From Tetraselmis striata (Eukaryota; Chlorophyta; Chlorodendrophyceae; Chlorodendrales; Chlorodendraceae), in NCBI GenBank assembly GCA_006384855.1, contig VCJN01003041.1:62001-126000 (forward strand): a DNA stretch of 64,000 nucleotides, written 5' to 3'. Below the pieces are notes generated by a model. It was not told the origin of the DNA and did not search any database. It worked only from the letters and a program-made list of their open reading frames with translations. Position numbers and translations under genes: made by a program. Each line of letters opens with the position of its first letter. Positions within the stretch are counted from its first letter, which is position 1. Shown here in pieces: positions 1 to 11,960 of the stretch.

Positions 1-221
1 GATATATTTTCATTACTATCCTTCGTACTTTCACCTCCACTGCCACTTCAGCCATACCTCTCTTGGGAGCATTGGCAACGGAGCAGGCAAAGGGCATCTC
101 CTCGCAGACGTCATGAACAACATCAAGCTCTTTGGGAGTGATTATTATCAGAGAACAAGCCTGGCAGTCGAGGTTAGACAGGACAGCGAACTCATCAACC
201 TTTTTCAGAATGAAACCCAAG
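1..221 (-). CDS. 3' exon of a minus-strand gene, possibly MADS-box-like (partial)
   Basis: The minus strand is open from a pyrimidine-rich acceptor (tttctttccag, exon begins at 221) to the window edge. It contains LGFILKKVDEFAVLSN followed a few residues later by LIIITPKELDV. The order basic KK, then E..VL, then a hydrophobic LIII strand resembles the end of helix 1 and the first beta strand of a MADS domain. However, spacing is one residue longer before KK and about two longer before LIII than in typical members. An upstream segment near 300-420 ends in QKRT at a GTGAGA donor and matches in phase, giving KRT-LG across the junction. The family assignment is an inference; that this is a real exon is more certain than its family. 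Confidence 0.4.
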
Positions 222-539
222 CTGGAAAGAAAAGAGCAATAGCTGACATATAGCATTTTGTTGCTACATTCTGGGGAATGTTAATGGTTACCTTGATTTA
301 AGCTCTCACGTGCGCTTCTGTATTGGCTGATACGAGTCTGACTCCGAGCTCGTCTGATTGTAGAGAGCCTTGCAGGCATTCCCATCTAGCCAGCATATTT
401 TCGGAAGCTGGATTGGCACTATGCTGCACGGCATGTCACGGTAGTAATATGTTCAAGCACTGACAGCTGTGATAGGCCCAACGCATCACTCTATCTAAGC
501 CTCTGCTTCTGGTATTCTAGTCCGATACTCGCCATGCTC

Positions 540-2700
540 ATGCTGTTTACATGTACCTATGGGCATGGTAGTTGAATATAGCATATTGAACTCTGCTTGT
601 GTTGCATTGATATGGATAGTCTGTTGTAGGTCGACAATAATGAGTGCGCGTGTCTTCTGTGTTGTTGCAGACTGCTGGGGTGTCACGATACAAACAGCAG
701 TCAAATATGATTCCCTTTCCTTCTAGCATTTTTTGGCCGCACCTCACATATCAGTATGTTATGTATGTATTCTCATGAGGTCACACTAACACAGCAGGCG
801 TGGCAGACATAGGTCATCAATAAAAGATAGCTCAGGTTGGGTTTGTACTTGCAATCAGCTTTATATTGAACCGCCTTTGAGAGTTTGTAATGGTTTCGAC
901 TGTCTAAGTAACAACTTTAAAGGTTCACATACGCTCGCTGCACGCGCAAAGTGCGTGCACAATGACCTATAGTCGCTGCATAAATGCGCGGCAAATCAGT
1001 AGTTAACTTACAGTAGAACCGACATCATATACCGACATCAAGTAGGTGCTGCGTTGTGGCATTGTCGTGGTTTGAGGATGTCTGCTCGCGGGCTAGTAAT
1101 CGCGTGCGCTGTGTTCACGTCCGTATTTCATGCCTGTACGTGTGTCTCACCTGCGTGCTTGCGTGGATTGTTGCTATGGACAGTACATGTACGAGTAGCG
1201 CGCATCAGCAATCCCGGAAGGTGGACATCGCAGTTCATCAAAGCTTTTTGAGCAGGTACGGTACAGGTACGGTCCTAACGGTATGGCTCAATACGGACAG
1301 CTTGAAATTTTAGGATACTGCTGGTCCTGCTACGAGTAATCGCTACTGCTGCTGATGAATGTTTTCAAATGAATTTTTCCACGTAGCGCTACTGGTACAT
1401 TTTGATCGCCTTTTGCAGCTAGCTAATGTAACTCTAATTTTCTTTATTTAATGATAGCGGCCATGTAAGGATATTAGAGTGATTTTATTGCAAAATACAT
1501 CATGGACCCATTGGTCGCTATATACATGCTGCTGGATGTAATCCTCAGAGGATTCATGATCGTACCAGCACATACCGTCCAGTCAGCCAGGACGACTCGA
1601 CCTATTTATTTATACTACAATATTTAGTAGAGCGATATTACGGGTGCTGCTATACATACAGTCTCGGGGTACCTGGTACGGGTGTCGTCGCTGTACAGTC
1701 TGCATACCCCAATCATCGCTGCTGCTGATGCTTCCGTAGTGAATCCGTTCCGACCAGCAGGAGTGCAGGACACGCGCTCCCGCGGATGCAAACGAATAAA
1801 GTAAGGATATATTACTACCGTATGGCTGATACGGATAGTGGTATCAGCAGTCGCTACATGGCACACTTGTACTGGTGCCCTGTAAGGATTATTGGTCGAT
1901 TATGGAATAATGGTTGACCAACTCGCACTCCCCCGTCCATGCTGCATCCCGTCCGCCGCGCGCGATGACCAAAATGAGGCGCGCCAACTATTCGTTGCGC
2001 ACTACTGTCTCGCAACGTCTGCTTCAAGTGCCCCAAGGCGAAACAGCCGTAACCAGAGCAGCAGCCACAGCACTCCGGTCTGAGGACTCCTCGCGTCGTT
2101 CCCTTCCAACACTGCCCAATACCCGTCCGCTCCTGAGGATAATTTCCTACCGACCAACTTTTGTTCGGGCGTTTCTCATCCAGCTGAGTCACGCCAAAAT
2201 GCCTTGTTCCGTCACGTCCGTACCCGCATCCTGTGCCGTCCGTCATTCTGTCGGAGCCCGCGCCTCCGCTCCCTGCCGCGCTCCGGCGATCCCCGCCCGG
2301 GGTCTCGGGCTCATGCCAATCCGAGCAGTCCGCGCTCGCATCTCGTCACGGAAGTTAGGAGTGCAAGCATACAGGTGCGTTGCCCAGCAGCCGTTGGCGT
2401 AGCCAGCAGGTTGGCCGCCCAGCAGGATGCTGTCGTCTCTCCGACACCGAGCCGCGTGCTGCGCCCGCGCAGAATCTACACACCGCTTAAGTACTATCAT
2501 CACGTGCGCAAAATGTGACACTCTGGAAGCCAGATAGAAACAAGCAGTGCAGACCCGACACCGCCAACACGGTCCCTAACCAGCCTCACCTTCCGACTGA
2601 GCTTCATAGTCCCTGTATTCGTGCGGTATAATGCCCGGACCCGTGGGGTGTCTTCTTTCTGGCGCCGCCGGTCTCGGTGCAAGGTGGGCGCGCGCGGGCG
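540..2700. other. Intergenic stretch with no supported gene
   Basis: Only short overlapping open frames on both strands, none with recognisable domains or convincing splice-linked continuation. From about 1,920 to 2,500 the sequence is GC-rich and rich in CpG, which lengthens frames by chance and may mark a regulatory region. I see no RNA gene here. Confidence 0.4.
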
Positions 2701-2759
2701 CTCATGCTACTTGTACGACACAGTAAGTGTCGTCAGCTTTTTTGAAATCCGCGAGCGCA

Positions 2760-2990
2760 CCTCCTCCCCCCCCCCCCCCCCCCCCCCCGCTTGCAAACCT
2801 CGTAATATATCACATACCGCGGCGTTACGTCAATTTGAACTTCTGCTTGATTCTCACCCCTCAGGTCGCGGTTACCATGCGACAAAAAACCCCGCACACC
2901 GACCGCTATGCCCATTATTTCTCTGTGTGTCCCCCCCCCCCCCCCTCTTCCCCCCCCCCCCCTTCCTCCCCCCCCCCCCCCCCCCCAAAA
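2760..2990. repeat. Cluster of poly(dC) tracts
   Basis: Several runs of 10-20 consecutive C lie within about 230 bp (near 2,767-2,788, 2,931-2,945, 2,951-2,962 and 2,968-2,986), broken only by short TTC- or AAA-like interruptions. They lie about 0.5 kb upstream of the RbcX gene and encode nothing plausible beyond poly-Pro or poly-Gly frames. The plus strand is C-rich, so G-quadruplex or i-motif potential is obvious. Confidence 0.9.
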
Positions 2991-3448
2991 CCCACACACA
3001 TACAACGCCTTCCTGTTTTGATGCGTCCGTTACGATGGGACAACGTGTTAACGTCTAGTGCGGACTGATAGTTTGCGCTCCGATACATTTGCCACCATAG
3101 GCCACTTTTCGCCTCCGCTCGTCGTGTCACGTGATGTTTTCGTACGACGTGGCATACTGGCGGGCGTCATGGCTTCGACAGACCTCGGCACGCTTCACGC
3201 TGTCGAGCGGCGACGGTAGTCGACTTCTTGCCAGCCTCATTGTCCGGCTTCCCCGATCTTTAATACGTTTAGTGTCACTCTTACAAGTAGGTGACGAAGT
3301 AGTACCGCAGCCTCTGCCTGCCCGTGCAGAAAAAAATGGCGCGCCTTCGTATCACGGAATCGCGCGCTTGTCGCAAGACAGTCGACGTCTGCGTAAACCC
3401 TCTCTCTGGATGAGCTGCTGACAGTGTGCTCAACATGGCTTGATGCAG

Positions 3449-4378
3449 TGGCATGGGAGCCGACTACGATGAGGAGGACCCCTTCCACGACATGACTGAC
3501 TTTGAGCGGTGAGCTGCACTCGAGGCATCCAGGACAGCTGCATCACCTGCTGAAAGCCTTCTCCGCCTGCACACAACCTTGCAACCGCTAAGCCCGCGTT
3601 GCGCAATGTTCTGACCCCCCATCATTCGACCCGCGTGCGCGGCAGGGAGACTCAGATAGTGCTCACCCGAGTGCTGACTGCACGCGCAACCCAGCTGGTG
3701 CTGGCGCAGCTGAACACCGCGAGTCCACACATCTACGAATGGCTCACAAACTTTACCCGCGAGTGCCCTCCCATCGAGGGCGATGAGGTATGAAACGTTT
3801 TTCTACATGGTTTGTTTTCTGCCGCACAAGCTTTCGCACTAGTCTGTCTGATGCGCTCATTCATGCGCACAAGACTCTCGGTACATGTCCTGGGTTGCTG
3901 AAATGCTGCGTTTGCACGTTCGCACTTCAGTTTCTGCTCAAGCTGATGAAGAGGCAGCCATACACCAACATCGACCCCGCTACGAAGAGCACCATGATCA
4001 TCCACCCGGTCACCCTGGCCCAGCAGGTGCTGGCAGCACGCGATGAGCTGGCTGGCGCTTCAGCCAAGGGACTGGTGCACCATGTGAAGAATGCCAATTT
4101 GGATGTGATTAAGACCCATCTCAACCAGAACCACTACACACTGTCCCGCAAGGTGAGAACCTCGCATCCTGTTTGCATACCTCACCCCCCCCCCTCCTAC
4201 ACACACAGACACATACACAGTACGCACCATCCACCACCACTCGAGCTATGTGTGCAGTCTTTAGGCAATACACGGGGTCTAACTACCGGTGGTGGTGCTG
4301 TGTATGCAGGCTCCAATCAAGAAAGGTGGCGTCAGGCAACGCGGCGGCCAGACTGAGGCTGGCCGCACCAGCAGCTAG
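3449..4378 (+). CDS. RbcX-like Rubisco assembly chaperone (N-terminus unresolved)
   Basis: Four exons join in phase: 3449-3508, 3646-3787, 3931-4152 and 4310-4378 (TAG). Core motifs are RATQLVLAQLN, YEWLTNF, a GDEFLLKLMKRQP segment, then a helix with LAARDELAG and VKNANLDVIKTHLNQN. This is the order and length of the all-helical RbcX fold, which in plastids clamps the C-terminus of the Rubisco large subunit during L8S8 assembly. The acidic lead-in DEEDPFHDMTDFER looks like the start of the mature protein. A plastid transit peptide should lie further upstream (3131-3440), but I could not fix its exon or start codon. Oddities are an insertion of about 15 residues (TNIDPATKSTMIIHP) before the third helix and a short basic tail (APIKKGGVRQRGGQ) encoded by the last exon. 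Confidence 0.72.
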
Positions 4379-5164
4379 AATCCTGCACATTGTGCCACTC
4401 ATCCTGTTCTCAAAAGGCGCCCAGACGCGCAGAACTGTACCACCAGCATATGCTTTGTTGAGCCACCACCGCACTGCGGACGCTCAGCCGTCTGTATCTG
4501 ACCCCCATGGCGTAGCGGCCACCACCCACTCCCCCACCTAGCAAAATTGCTGTGGATACCGATGTGCCACTGCCTGTACCCAGGGCAATCGGTTGACCGC
4601 AGCTTGTAACAGGGAGCAGGCAGCTCTGTGTAGAAGTGTACACTAGAAGGGGCACCTGGCTCCTCATCTCCCCATGCAGTGTGTAACATTATGATTTACT
4701 ATACCTGAAATGCAATTTCCTTGAAGAAGCATAGGTCTGGTACTGGCGGCATGAGGAACAGGAGCGCAACCAACCATATGCTCTAACTCGCTGGGAGTTT
4801 GGGGCTTTTGGAGACTAGTTGCCTTACGTAGTCCGGCATTTGGGACTGAAATCTGTCCAAATGGAATTGTTGAGCATTTTCCCTTGTTTTCCCATGGACT
4901 TCCGGCCATTGCACCAAAACGCGGTGTAAATATGGTAATGGTGTACGGCAGGGCGCTGTCCAGGTTGTTGCAGCAGCACTTGGTGGATCCTTACCGCCAC
5001 ACGCAGCATCAGCACTCAGTACCTTCCGAATATGTGTATCTTCTAATTCTAGACAATGCAGCAGTGTTTGCCCGGTGTGCCTCTGCACTGCCTGGCGAGC
5101 ATGCGGTCAGGTGCTTGTGCGGCGCCGCGCAGGGCACTGATGGCCAGACGCGGCGTTACAACAA
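4379..5164. other. Spacer between convergent genes
   Basis: This spacer holds the 3' ends of the plus-strand RbcX gene and the minus-strand MFS gene. I see no convincing exon, RNA gene or repeat. The frames present are short and overlap each other on both strands. Confidence 0.4.
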
Positions 5165-7327
5165 TCACAGCTCCTGGAAGCTAACCGGCTTCCCCCTCGC
5201 TGTGTAGCGGACTGCAAATATGGATAGGATGCCCGCCAAGAGGCAGCAGCACAGCCCCAACACCAAAGGTACATGGAAGCAGCTCCAGCCCACACAGGAG
5301 CCGCTCCCTGCGCTGCGCTCATCATATGCGGCTCCGGCGATGAAGTTGAAGAGCAGGCCGCCGGTAGCTGGCGCCAGAAGCGCCACTCCCCAGTTTTGTC
5401 CAAAGTTTTGAGCCCCGAACACCTCGGAAATGCACGTTGGGAGGATAGACCACATGACCCCGTACGCAAGGCCGACACCCATCACAAAGACGTACAGGGC
5501 GGCAGTAGAGTGTACAGTCAATGCATAAATAATGGCAGCACCAAAGAGAGCCGATGACACTATGAAGAAGACTCCTCGCCTGCGAGAATTCCCGCTTGCA
5601 GCTTGTCAGCACCAGCACAAATGCATAGCTTGCAGATGATACCGGTGCATTGACTTCGAGTGAGCGGAGGGGAGCCGGCATTGCACCTGGAGGTCAATGC
5701 ATCACTTATGACACCGGACGCGAGTCGCCCTAGCCAGTTGCATGCTGACAGGGCGATGACAAGGCCCGTCTTCATGGCCGGGCCGTGCGCTGGATCCGCC
5801 GACTTGGCGATACTGGCGGCGTTGTTGATCACAAAGAGACCGTTCCCGGAAATGAGGAAAAATATGGCGAAGAATAGCCAGAACACCCTGTCCTTCATCA
5901 GCGCAACGAAGGCATCCCTGGAGCGCCTCAAGCTGCTGCTCGCACCACTCCTGCGCAGATGCAAAGGCTGCATGGTCAGGCAACACACCATGGGTGGGAA
6001 TGGACTCAAGCCAAATGCTTTGCCCCAAAAACAGCGCACATGCCTGGACTGCGGGTCCCCTGATCCATCCTTGGCCCATCTGCTGCATCCAGCCTGATGG
6101 AGAACGCGCGGAAACACTCCGGCTCCGAGGATGGCGGATCCTCCGCATGTACATGCCATCATCGCCAGGAAGGGGAGCACATCCGTTCCACTGAACAGCG
6201 CCTGGTACAGAGTTGTGTACACCAGCGCGCTGAGGCCGAATAGGGAGACAAGGAGCCCCACCAGCTTGCCTCGGTAGCTCTCTGGGAATAATTCGATGTT
6301 TGTTGAAAGGGATGAGACGTACAGAAGACCGGATCCGATACCTTTCGGAGGCAGAGGGCACGCACATTGTGTAAGATTGCCGGCATCCTCGCGCCATTTT
6401 GCTACAATTGAACAAAGGGAATGCCACAAGTACAGGGTGTCACGCAGGCATGCCCGGCTTACCGGCCAGGCAAAGCATAGAGCCAAATAGGGTCGGGGCA
6501 CGTGCAATGCCAGATGCCAGGCACAGAGCCATGCCTCCGTAGCCAAGCAGCAGCAGCGAGGCAGCAATGACACAGGAAACACGCGGTCCGTACGCATCCT
6601 GCAGGCAAATGTAGTAGTGCCCCTGTCACTTCCAGTAACTGCACACATTTGAATCGGTGGATGGAATCACGTAGCACCAAGCATAGGGCCCTAGCCGCCA
6701 TGTCACCTGAACGGCACCGGTGATAGGCCCGCTGAGGTATACTCCAAAGTCGCCCTGTGGGGGCAAGTGGGGGCCACAGCAACGCCCAATCATAAGCACA
6801 GGCACACCGAGATTCACGCAGATATCTGGACACGTCCAGGCAGACAAGAAGGAATAATGTGCTATTGCCACACCAGAAGAGCGGCGAGTGAGACCAGAAG
6901 AGACAACTGTGAAAATGTGTCATCAGCGTGCAGCGTGGCTCACCATGTAGCCCACCGCTTCCATTTGCGATTCGGTCCACCCCAGCAGCGTCTTGATGTC
7001 TTCGCTGTACGCACCAAATCCGTAAAGGGTGCCAGAGCAGAGCATGCAAGCCGCCCCGACGGTCGCACTGATGACTTGGGGCCTGCCGGGACTTGAACTG
7101 CTCGGCCTGGTCGAACTGCGCACGGACCGCCATGCCGGTTAGCCCCTGTCCGCCAAGAGTGAAGAGACGTCCCTCTCGGGGAGGATCCACGCAATTCAAG
7201 GATACCGTTCAGTGTCGTTGTCCACCTCCCTGTCCGCAGCCAGCAGGTCGATCCTATCCTCCGAACCTGCCTGCCCAGCTGATGCTTCTGCGGCATCAGC
7301 GCCGCCGTGTTCATGTGTGTCACTCAT
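5165..7327 (-). CDS. Nodulin-like major facilitator superfamily transporter
   Basis: Minus-strand multi-exon gene. The start ATG is at 7327-7325 (MSDTHEHGGADAAEA). Exon 1 ends at 7206 with GAACG|GTATCC and joins in phase to exon 2 (7115-6944), which carries TM1: GTLYGFGAYSEDIKTLLGW. Later exons read GDFGVYLSGPITG, then a YGPRVSCVIAASLLLLGYGG helix, then GIGSGLLYVSSLSTNIELFP and SYRGKLVGLLVSLFGLSAL. The carboxy half gives RVFWLFFAIFFLISGNGL and LAYGVMWSILPTCISEVFG, with the stop at 5167-5165. A 'fluid' acidic N-terminus followed by about twelve helices, with G-rich helices and a re-entry of the SE.FG.Q motif, is typical of the nodulin-like/NFD4 branch of MFS found in plants and algae. The substrate cannot be inferred. 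A long loop lies mid-protein, where the exon edges are less certain. Confidence 0.75.
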
Positions 7328-7601
7328 TTTGGACCTGCCTTTCAAGCCACACACGCGGCCGCAGGCAACCAGCAGCAGCGCACGCCCTCACAACTGCGAA
7401 GGCCGGGTTCTCCACCGTAGCTCGAGCCAGCGACTTGATACGTCTCCCAACTCTCACCCACGCCGCCAACAAGCACGAGCCATAGGGTACAGATAATGGC
7501 TAAGAATCGCCCACTAACTGGTTATTTATGCTTCGCTTGCCGCCAGGCAATGGCTTAGTGAGATTCCTGATACGAGCAAAGGTTTACCCTTGGCGATTAC
7601 T

Positions 7602-7710
7602 CTTGGTTTCAGGCTTAATATGTCATCTCTGTGTTTGCTGGCAACGTTTCACAGTAGTCGCTTTAGTTGTTCTGTTTCTTTAAGTGCGCATATGTTAAAG
7701 CACCGATATA
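7602..7710. repeat. Dispersed repeat, copy 1 (second copy at ~40,018-40,107)
   Basis: CTTGGTTTCAGGCTTA, then TTTGCTGGCAAC, TTTCACAGT, and AGTTGTTCTGTTT occur in the same order near 40,018-40,107, with small indels. The other copy lies just outside the right end of the first MULE. The two copies run in the same direction. The family is not recognised. Confidence 0.6.
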
Positions 7711-7784
7711 AGCAAAAGCGAAGGTGATACCGGGAGTAGGCTGGTGATACGAGGTCTACCCGTGTACTGCTACGAGGTCCTCCT

Positions 7785-8075
7785 GCAAGGTACATTCCTT
7801 GACAGCTCGGTTGAGCGGTCGTCTCGTATGCAAGAGGTCCCTGGTTTGAATCATGGTCGATGTATTTCGGCAACATCGGCCCAGCGTGTCCGGGGTTTAC
7901 CCGGTTGCTGATGCATTAAAAGTCAAGTTCGCCCCTGGACATCGGCCGAAGCCGGCCAAGCACTTGACCTCTTGCGCCAACTGCAGTCGTAGGTCTGGCA
8001 TAGCCCGTAGGCCATTGCCTCATTCGAACCCCGAAGGACTAATGCATTAAGGCGAACTTTACTTAGCTTTTACTC
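7785..8075 (+). mobile_element. Possible tRNA-derived SINE with terminal hairpin arms
   Basis: Near 7,800-7,860 the sequence AGCTCGGTTGAGCGGTCGTC, followed about 25 bp later by GGTTTGAATCA, matches the spacing of RNA polymerase III A and B boxes in a tRNA-like head. The anticodon stem is imperfect, so this is not a functional tRNA. Downstream, AAAAGTCAAGTTCGCC (about 7,918) and its near-inverse GGCGAACTTTACTTAGC (about 8,051) could pair. A SINE is the most economical reading, but the 3' end and target duplication are not defined. Confidence 0.4.
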
Positions 8076-8366
8076 TTACTCGTACGAAGTAATTACATGT
8101 GCTAGCTAGCTGCAACATTCAAGAATTCCATACATAAATCCAGAAGGAAATCCAACTACATGCCACCAGAGGCGGGAACCGTCATACATGGCATCCACCG
8201 ACCAGACATCGCCAGCCGCGCCGCTCCACGCAGGGATACGGACGCTCTCCCCAATACACAACCCGGGCCAACTCCAATAACGGCACTGGGCCGAATGTGA
8301 GGTGGAGGCGCCGGCAGGAAAAGAGCTTCGAAGAGAACTATCTCGCAGCAAGGAGCGGAAGGAGGG

Positions 8367-8470
8367 GGGGGGGGGGGGGGGGGGGGGGGAGGTTCAACCA
8401 ACGTTCCGTAACATGCTACCAATAGCATGGTACCAACCGTTCCGTAACATGCTACCAATAGCATGCTGCC
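8367..8470. repeat. Poly(dG) run and short tandem repeat
   Basis: A run of about 23 G is followed by two head-to-tail copies of a ~36 bp unit containing CCGTTCCGTAACATGCTACC and AATAGCATG (about 8,400-8,465). No coding role is visible. Confidence 0.7.
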
Positions 8471-8724
8471 ATCCCCATAGTACATTGGCCCACATCGCGT
8501 TTCGCGTGTATATATCCGCAATCGCTCCGGGTCTCGCCACACTGCATTTTAACGCCTCAGAAGCTCCGTCACGACGCAACGGCCAACGGTACCGTAGGTC
8601 TCAAGCAAGCTAAAACGCAGCCGCGCGGACACTTTGCCATGCATCGCAGCAGCCGAAGCGCCAGCAATGACTAGCCCTACCAACCCCGGCGCTGCGAGCC
8701 ACCGGCGCGGCGCCGAGTTGTGGT

Positions 8725-10380
8725 GTGCCATATATATATGGGGCGTCGAATCGCAACTCCAAGCGCCGTGTTCCGGACGAGAGCAATCAAGGAGGGTTGG
8801 ACCGCTGCCGAGGGGATTTTGGAACCGGTGACCAAGAGAACCCGCTGCCGCGTGTGTGGCGCCAGCTTCACGAAGACTATGTTCTACGACACGCAGAAAT
8901 GGGCGTGCGCCGAGCCGCCTCCGCCCACCGCCGCGCATGTCACAGCCAGTGGTGATGGTGATTGCGCCTCTGCGGTAGCCGCCGCACCGTACGGCCGTCA
9001 CGCATATACTCCGTCCGGACGGGTCAGACCGAAACGCGGGGCGAGCCGGGTGCATCGATACCGCCTCCGCCGCCATTGCATCGCCCCCGCTGCCCTCTCC
9101 GTCGCTCTCGTCTCCCCGAAACGACGAATCGGCGAGCCCCGCACCCAGCGGCGGGGAGGGGCGTTCGGTGTCGTCTAATGCTTGCCTGGCATCAAGCATG
9201 GCAGCGCAAGAGATGAATGATGCCGAACTTCGCGTGGGCGCTGTCATAACCAAGACGTTCGGGACGCGGGGGAGCTTTCTCGGCCATGTCCCCCCCCCTT
9301 CCCCCCCACCCCCCCCCCCCCCGTAGTGCCCTCCCTGACGTCCCGTTATTCCTGCCATAGACCCACCGCCGCCATGTGATACCCAACCGTGGGTATCATC
9401 CAGGTCGCCAGTTGGAGATGGCATAACGAGGACGCATACTACCCATGGAATAGGGAGATGGTGATGAAGGTGATTTACGACGACGGCGACTCGGAAGAGC
9501 TGATTGAGTCGGAGATACAACCGCTATATCTAACGACAAAGCAGCCGAGCGATTTCACTCGCAGATTGCCTCAAGGCGCCATTGGTACCTTGCCGGCGGT
9601 GCGCCCCCTGCGCACCCATCGCCAGTGCTTTCGGGGGTACGTGCCCGCGTTGTTGCCCCATAGTGAGGCGTGAGAAAAATAAAACCCGACAAAGACAGTG
9701 AGGAGTGTCAGCGTGTCAACGAGTACATCAAGAAGCAGCGGGAGGAGGGCTTCAACCGCTTGCTGACCTATGCGCGGATGTGCAGCATGCATTTGCCTGA
9801 TGATATGATGAACCTGAATATGCACAATCTGGTCTGCCGAGTCATGGCCCAGGAGGCGGCCAGGGCAGCACCGCCCGCAACTCAGAGCTCCGGATGGAGC
9901 GTACTACAGTGCGCCCCCCCTCCTCTTGCCCTCAAACGCACTGTTTCTAGGCTGTTGTCATATGTATACATGCCCTATGTCATATGCAGATGCCGGACGT
10001 GAAGTGTGTGGCCAAAGGCAGTGGCACCACTATACTGACACAGAGCGGGCATAAGGGCGGCAGTTCTTACTAGAGGCACGCGTCAAGTTTCTGCGTGCAG
10101 ACCTAGACCCAGACTTCCCTAGCCTACCTCTTCGGCGGCCAGGCTTTGTGGGACAGTGGGAGATCGCTGGCGCAGACGATGCGGTGGATATGTTTGAGGG
10201 CACGGGACCGGGCTGCGGAGGAGCCACCGTGCAGCAAGGCACCTCAGCCGCCCCCGCCAACTAGGCGGCTTGCGCAGAGGCGTTGGATAACTACTATGAA
10301 GGAATTGGCACACTGGAGCCTGAGCCGGCATTGCTGAAGCACGCATATGAAATGCTGCTCGACCCCAATGACATCAAGTG
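8725..10380 (+). other. Unrecognised plus-strand coding segments, possibly a decayed gene
   Basis: Three blocks look coding but I could not join them. Near 8,790-8,920 a frame reads EGWTAAEGILEPVTKRTRCR followed by VCGASF, a single Cys-x2-Cys. Near 9,430-9,540 it reads MVMKVIYDDGDSEELIESE, a strand-like pattern with the YDDGD motif seen in Tudor/Agenet-type domains of plant chromatin proteins. Near 9,670-9,890 it reads DSEECQRVNEYIKKQREEGF and NLNMHNLVCRVMAQEAARA, helical and charged. Around 10,290-10,378 EGIGTLEPEPALLKHAYEML precedes a TGA. Poly-C tracts interrupt the region. It could be a host chromatin gene or an old transposon gene; I cannot decide. Confidence 0.3.
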
Positions 10381-10554
10381 ACCCCTCTCCCCCCCCCCCC
10401 CCCCCCCCAACCCCACCCCGCCCCGGCGGTCCCATGCCCCCTCTACGCCCATTTAGTCGGAATCGTAACGCATGTCATAGGTCAGAATCTTAACGCAGCA
10501 TGTTCCGGGTATCTACGCAACTTCCTACAACCACGTAAACCGTCCACTACGAAC

Positions 10555-10765
10555 CATGCTGCGCGTTGCTTCTTTCATGCGCGTTGGCGCCCCGCTGCTC
10601 CGGCCGCAACGGTGGCGCCCCGCTGCCCCGGCTGCGGCGCATTGTCGCCCCCGCTGCGCCCCGGCGTTGGGACGCGCTAGCAAAGGAGATGCGGTTTGTG
10701 AAACCGACGGACATGAGTCGATTTATTATGATTGTTGACTATGATTAATGAGGTTGTTGCACTAC
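10555..10765 (+). repeat. Dispersed GC-minisatellite repeat, short copy
   Basis: About four units of a GC-rich repeat containing TTGGCGCCCCGCTGC are followed by CGCTAGCAAAGGAGATGCGG, TTTGTGAAACCGACGGAC and GATTATGATTAATGAGG-like sequence. The reverse complement of 52,250-52,640 carries the same minisatellite followed by the same single-copy tail. It is therefore the same repeat family in opposite orientation, with a much longer array in the other copy. Confidence 0.75.
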
Positions 10766-10879
10766 CTTGCAAGTACAACTTGCATTACCATTGCAAGATA
10801 GGGGAGGGAACATCATTCCTCGCTACCTCTGTATCGTACACGAGGACACAAGGCAGGGCAGAAGCGCAACTTCTTGATA

Positions 10880-10889
10880 TAGCCCCCCC

Positions 10890-10938
<49 letters not shown>

Positions 10939-10945
10939 GCGCTCC
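10880..10945. repeat. Poly(dC) run joined to (CA)n(CG)n
   Basis: About 22 C residues run directly into alternating CA and then about ten CG dinucleotides. Alternating purine-pyrimidine of this kind favours left-handed DNA. It lies outside any supported exon. Confidence 0.9.
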
Positions 10946-11179
10946 AAACTGCCTACATAATGTAGCCGATGCTACTGAGTTCTGGTAAACACACATATGC
11001 AGGTTTTTCATGAGAAGCCCGAGACACGAAGGCATGTGGTGTTCAGGCACAATACATGGGACGGGCAGTGGGTGCCCACTGAGGAGAACGGCAAGCTGTG
11101 AGACAGGCGTGCCGAGGTGGAGCGGCATGACAACCACGTGTATGTTGGGGAAGTGTAGTACTTTTTGGAGGTGACCCAC

Positions 11180-11960
11180 ACCAGCCTTTCGGTGCCGGAC
11201 CCCACTACCCTCGTTGTGTGCCGACTACAACATGCAACTGAGCGCATGGTGATAGGGACTCACCCCCCCTCGGCACTAGTGTGTGGAAAAGCAAAGCGCC
11301 CCTTCGGCCAAACATTCGCAGAGGGCATCACGCCTTCCCTGTCGCGCTAAAGCACATCGAGGAGCAACGGTGCTGCTCCTATGATGATCCGGACATAGCG
11401 ACAGACAAGCACTTACCCGGTTTCATTGGCATGTCCTGACATGATGTGGGGCAGTATGTGTGGTTTCATCGGTGACGGTTGTGAGGTCTCCACCATCTGA
11501 ATCGACGGCGGTTTAAAACCGCCCATGCTGCCAGTATGTTGCGTACGGGCGATTGCCAGGGGAGGTGACACAGTTGGGACAGCCAGTTGGGTAAGGCTTG
11601 TCAGACTGTAACACCATGCTAAAACTACATCACTTTTGCGTGCTGCTACTCGCTACTTTGCTGGCTATGGGCAACTATGCCTCATATGTACCTTTAAACA
11701 CTTTGGGTGGTGGCCCAACTATGCCTCATCTGTCCGCAGTTTACTCTCCCAAGGGGGGGGGGGGGGGGGGGGGGACATCTCCTCAGCTGGTCTCACTGCA
11801 AAACTTCGTTAGTCGACCAGTATGGAACAATATCATCTTGGCTGCCGGAATCTGTCGACCCATTGCATGATGGGAGTTAATACGGATGCCGCTAGCCCGG
11901 TGACCTCGTCCGCGCCCGACGGCATGTTGGGTTATGACATGAAGGCTGTCTTGAGTGTTG
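11180..11960. other. Spacer with a poly(dG) run, no supported gene
   Basis: Short frames only. One plus-strand frame near 11,600 starts with a hydrophobic stretch (HFCVLLLATLLAMG), but it runs into the poly(dG) run at 11,754-11,774 and shows no continuation. I treat it as chance. Confidence 0.35.

Noticed and set aside
5560-6648. Long single frame across the MFS gene
   Set aside because: It mixes genuine transmembrane exons with translated introns; splice-aware reading gives a better protein.
7800-7865. A functional tRNA gene
   Set aside because: A and B box-like sequences are present, but the anticodon stem and acceptor pairing are too poor; SINE head is the better reading.
8549-9520. 323-codon open frame on the minus strand
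   Set aside because: It runs through poly-Gly from a homopolymer and GC-rich sequence, has no domain pattern, and overlaps more protein-like blocks on the plus strand.
11598-11870. Small secreted protein
   Set aside because: The hydrophobic start is followed by a frame through a poly(dG) run, with no second exon or conserved pattern.
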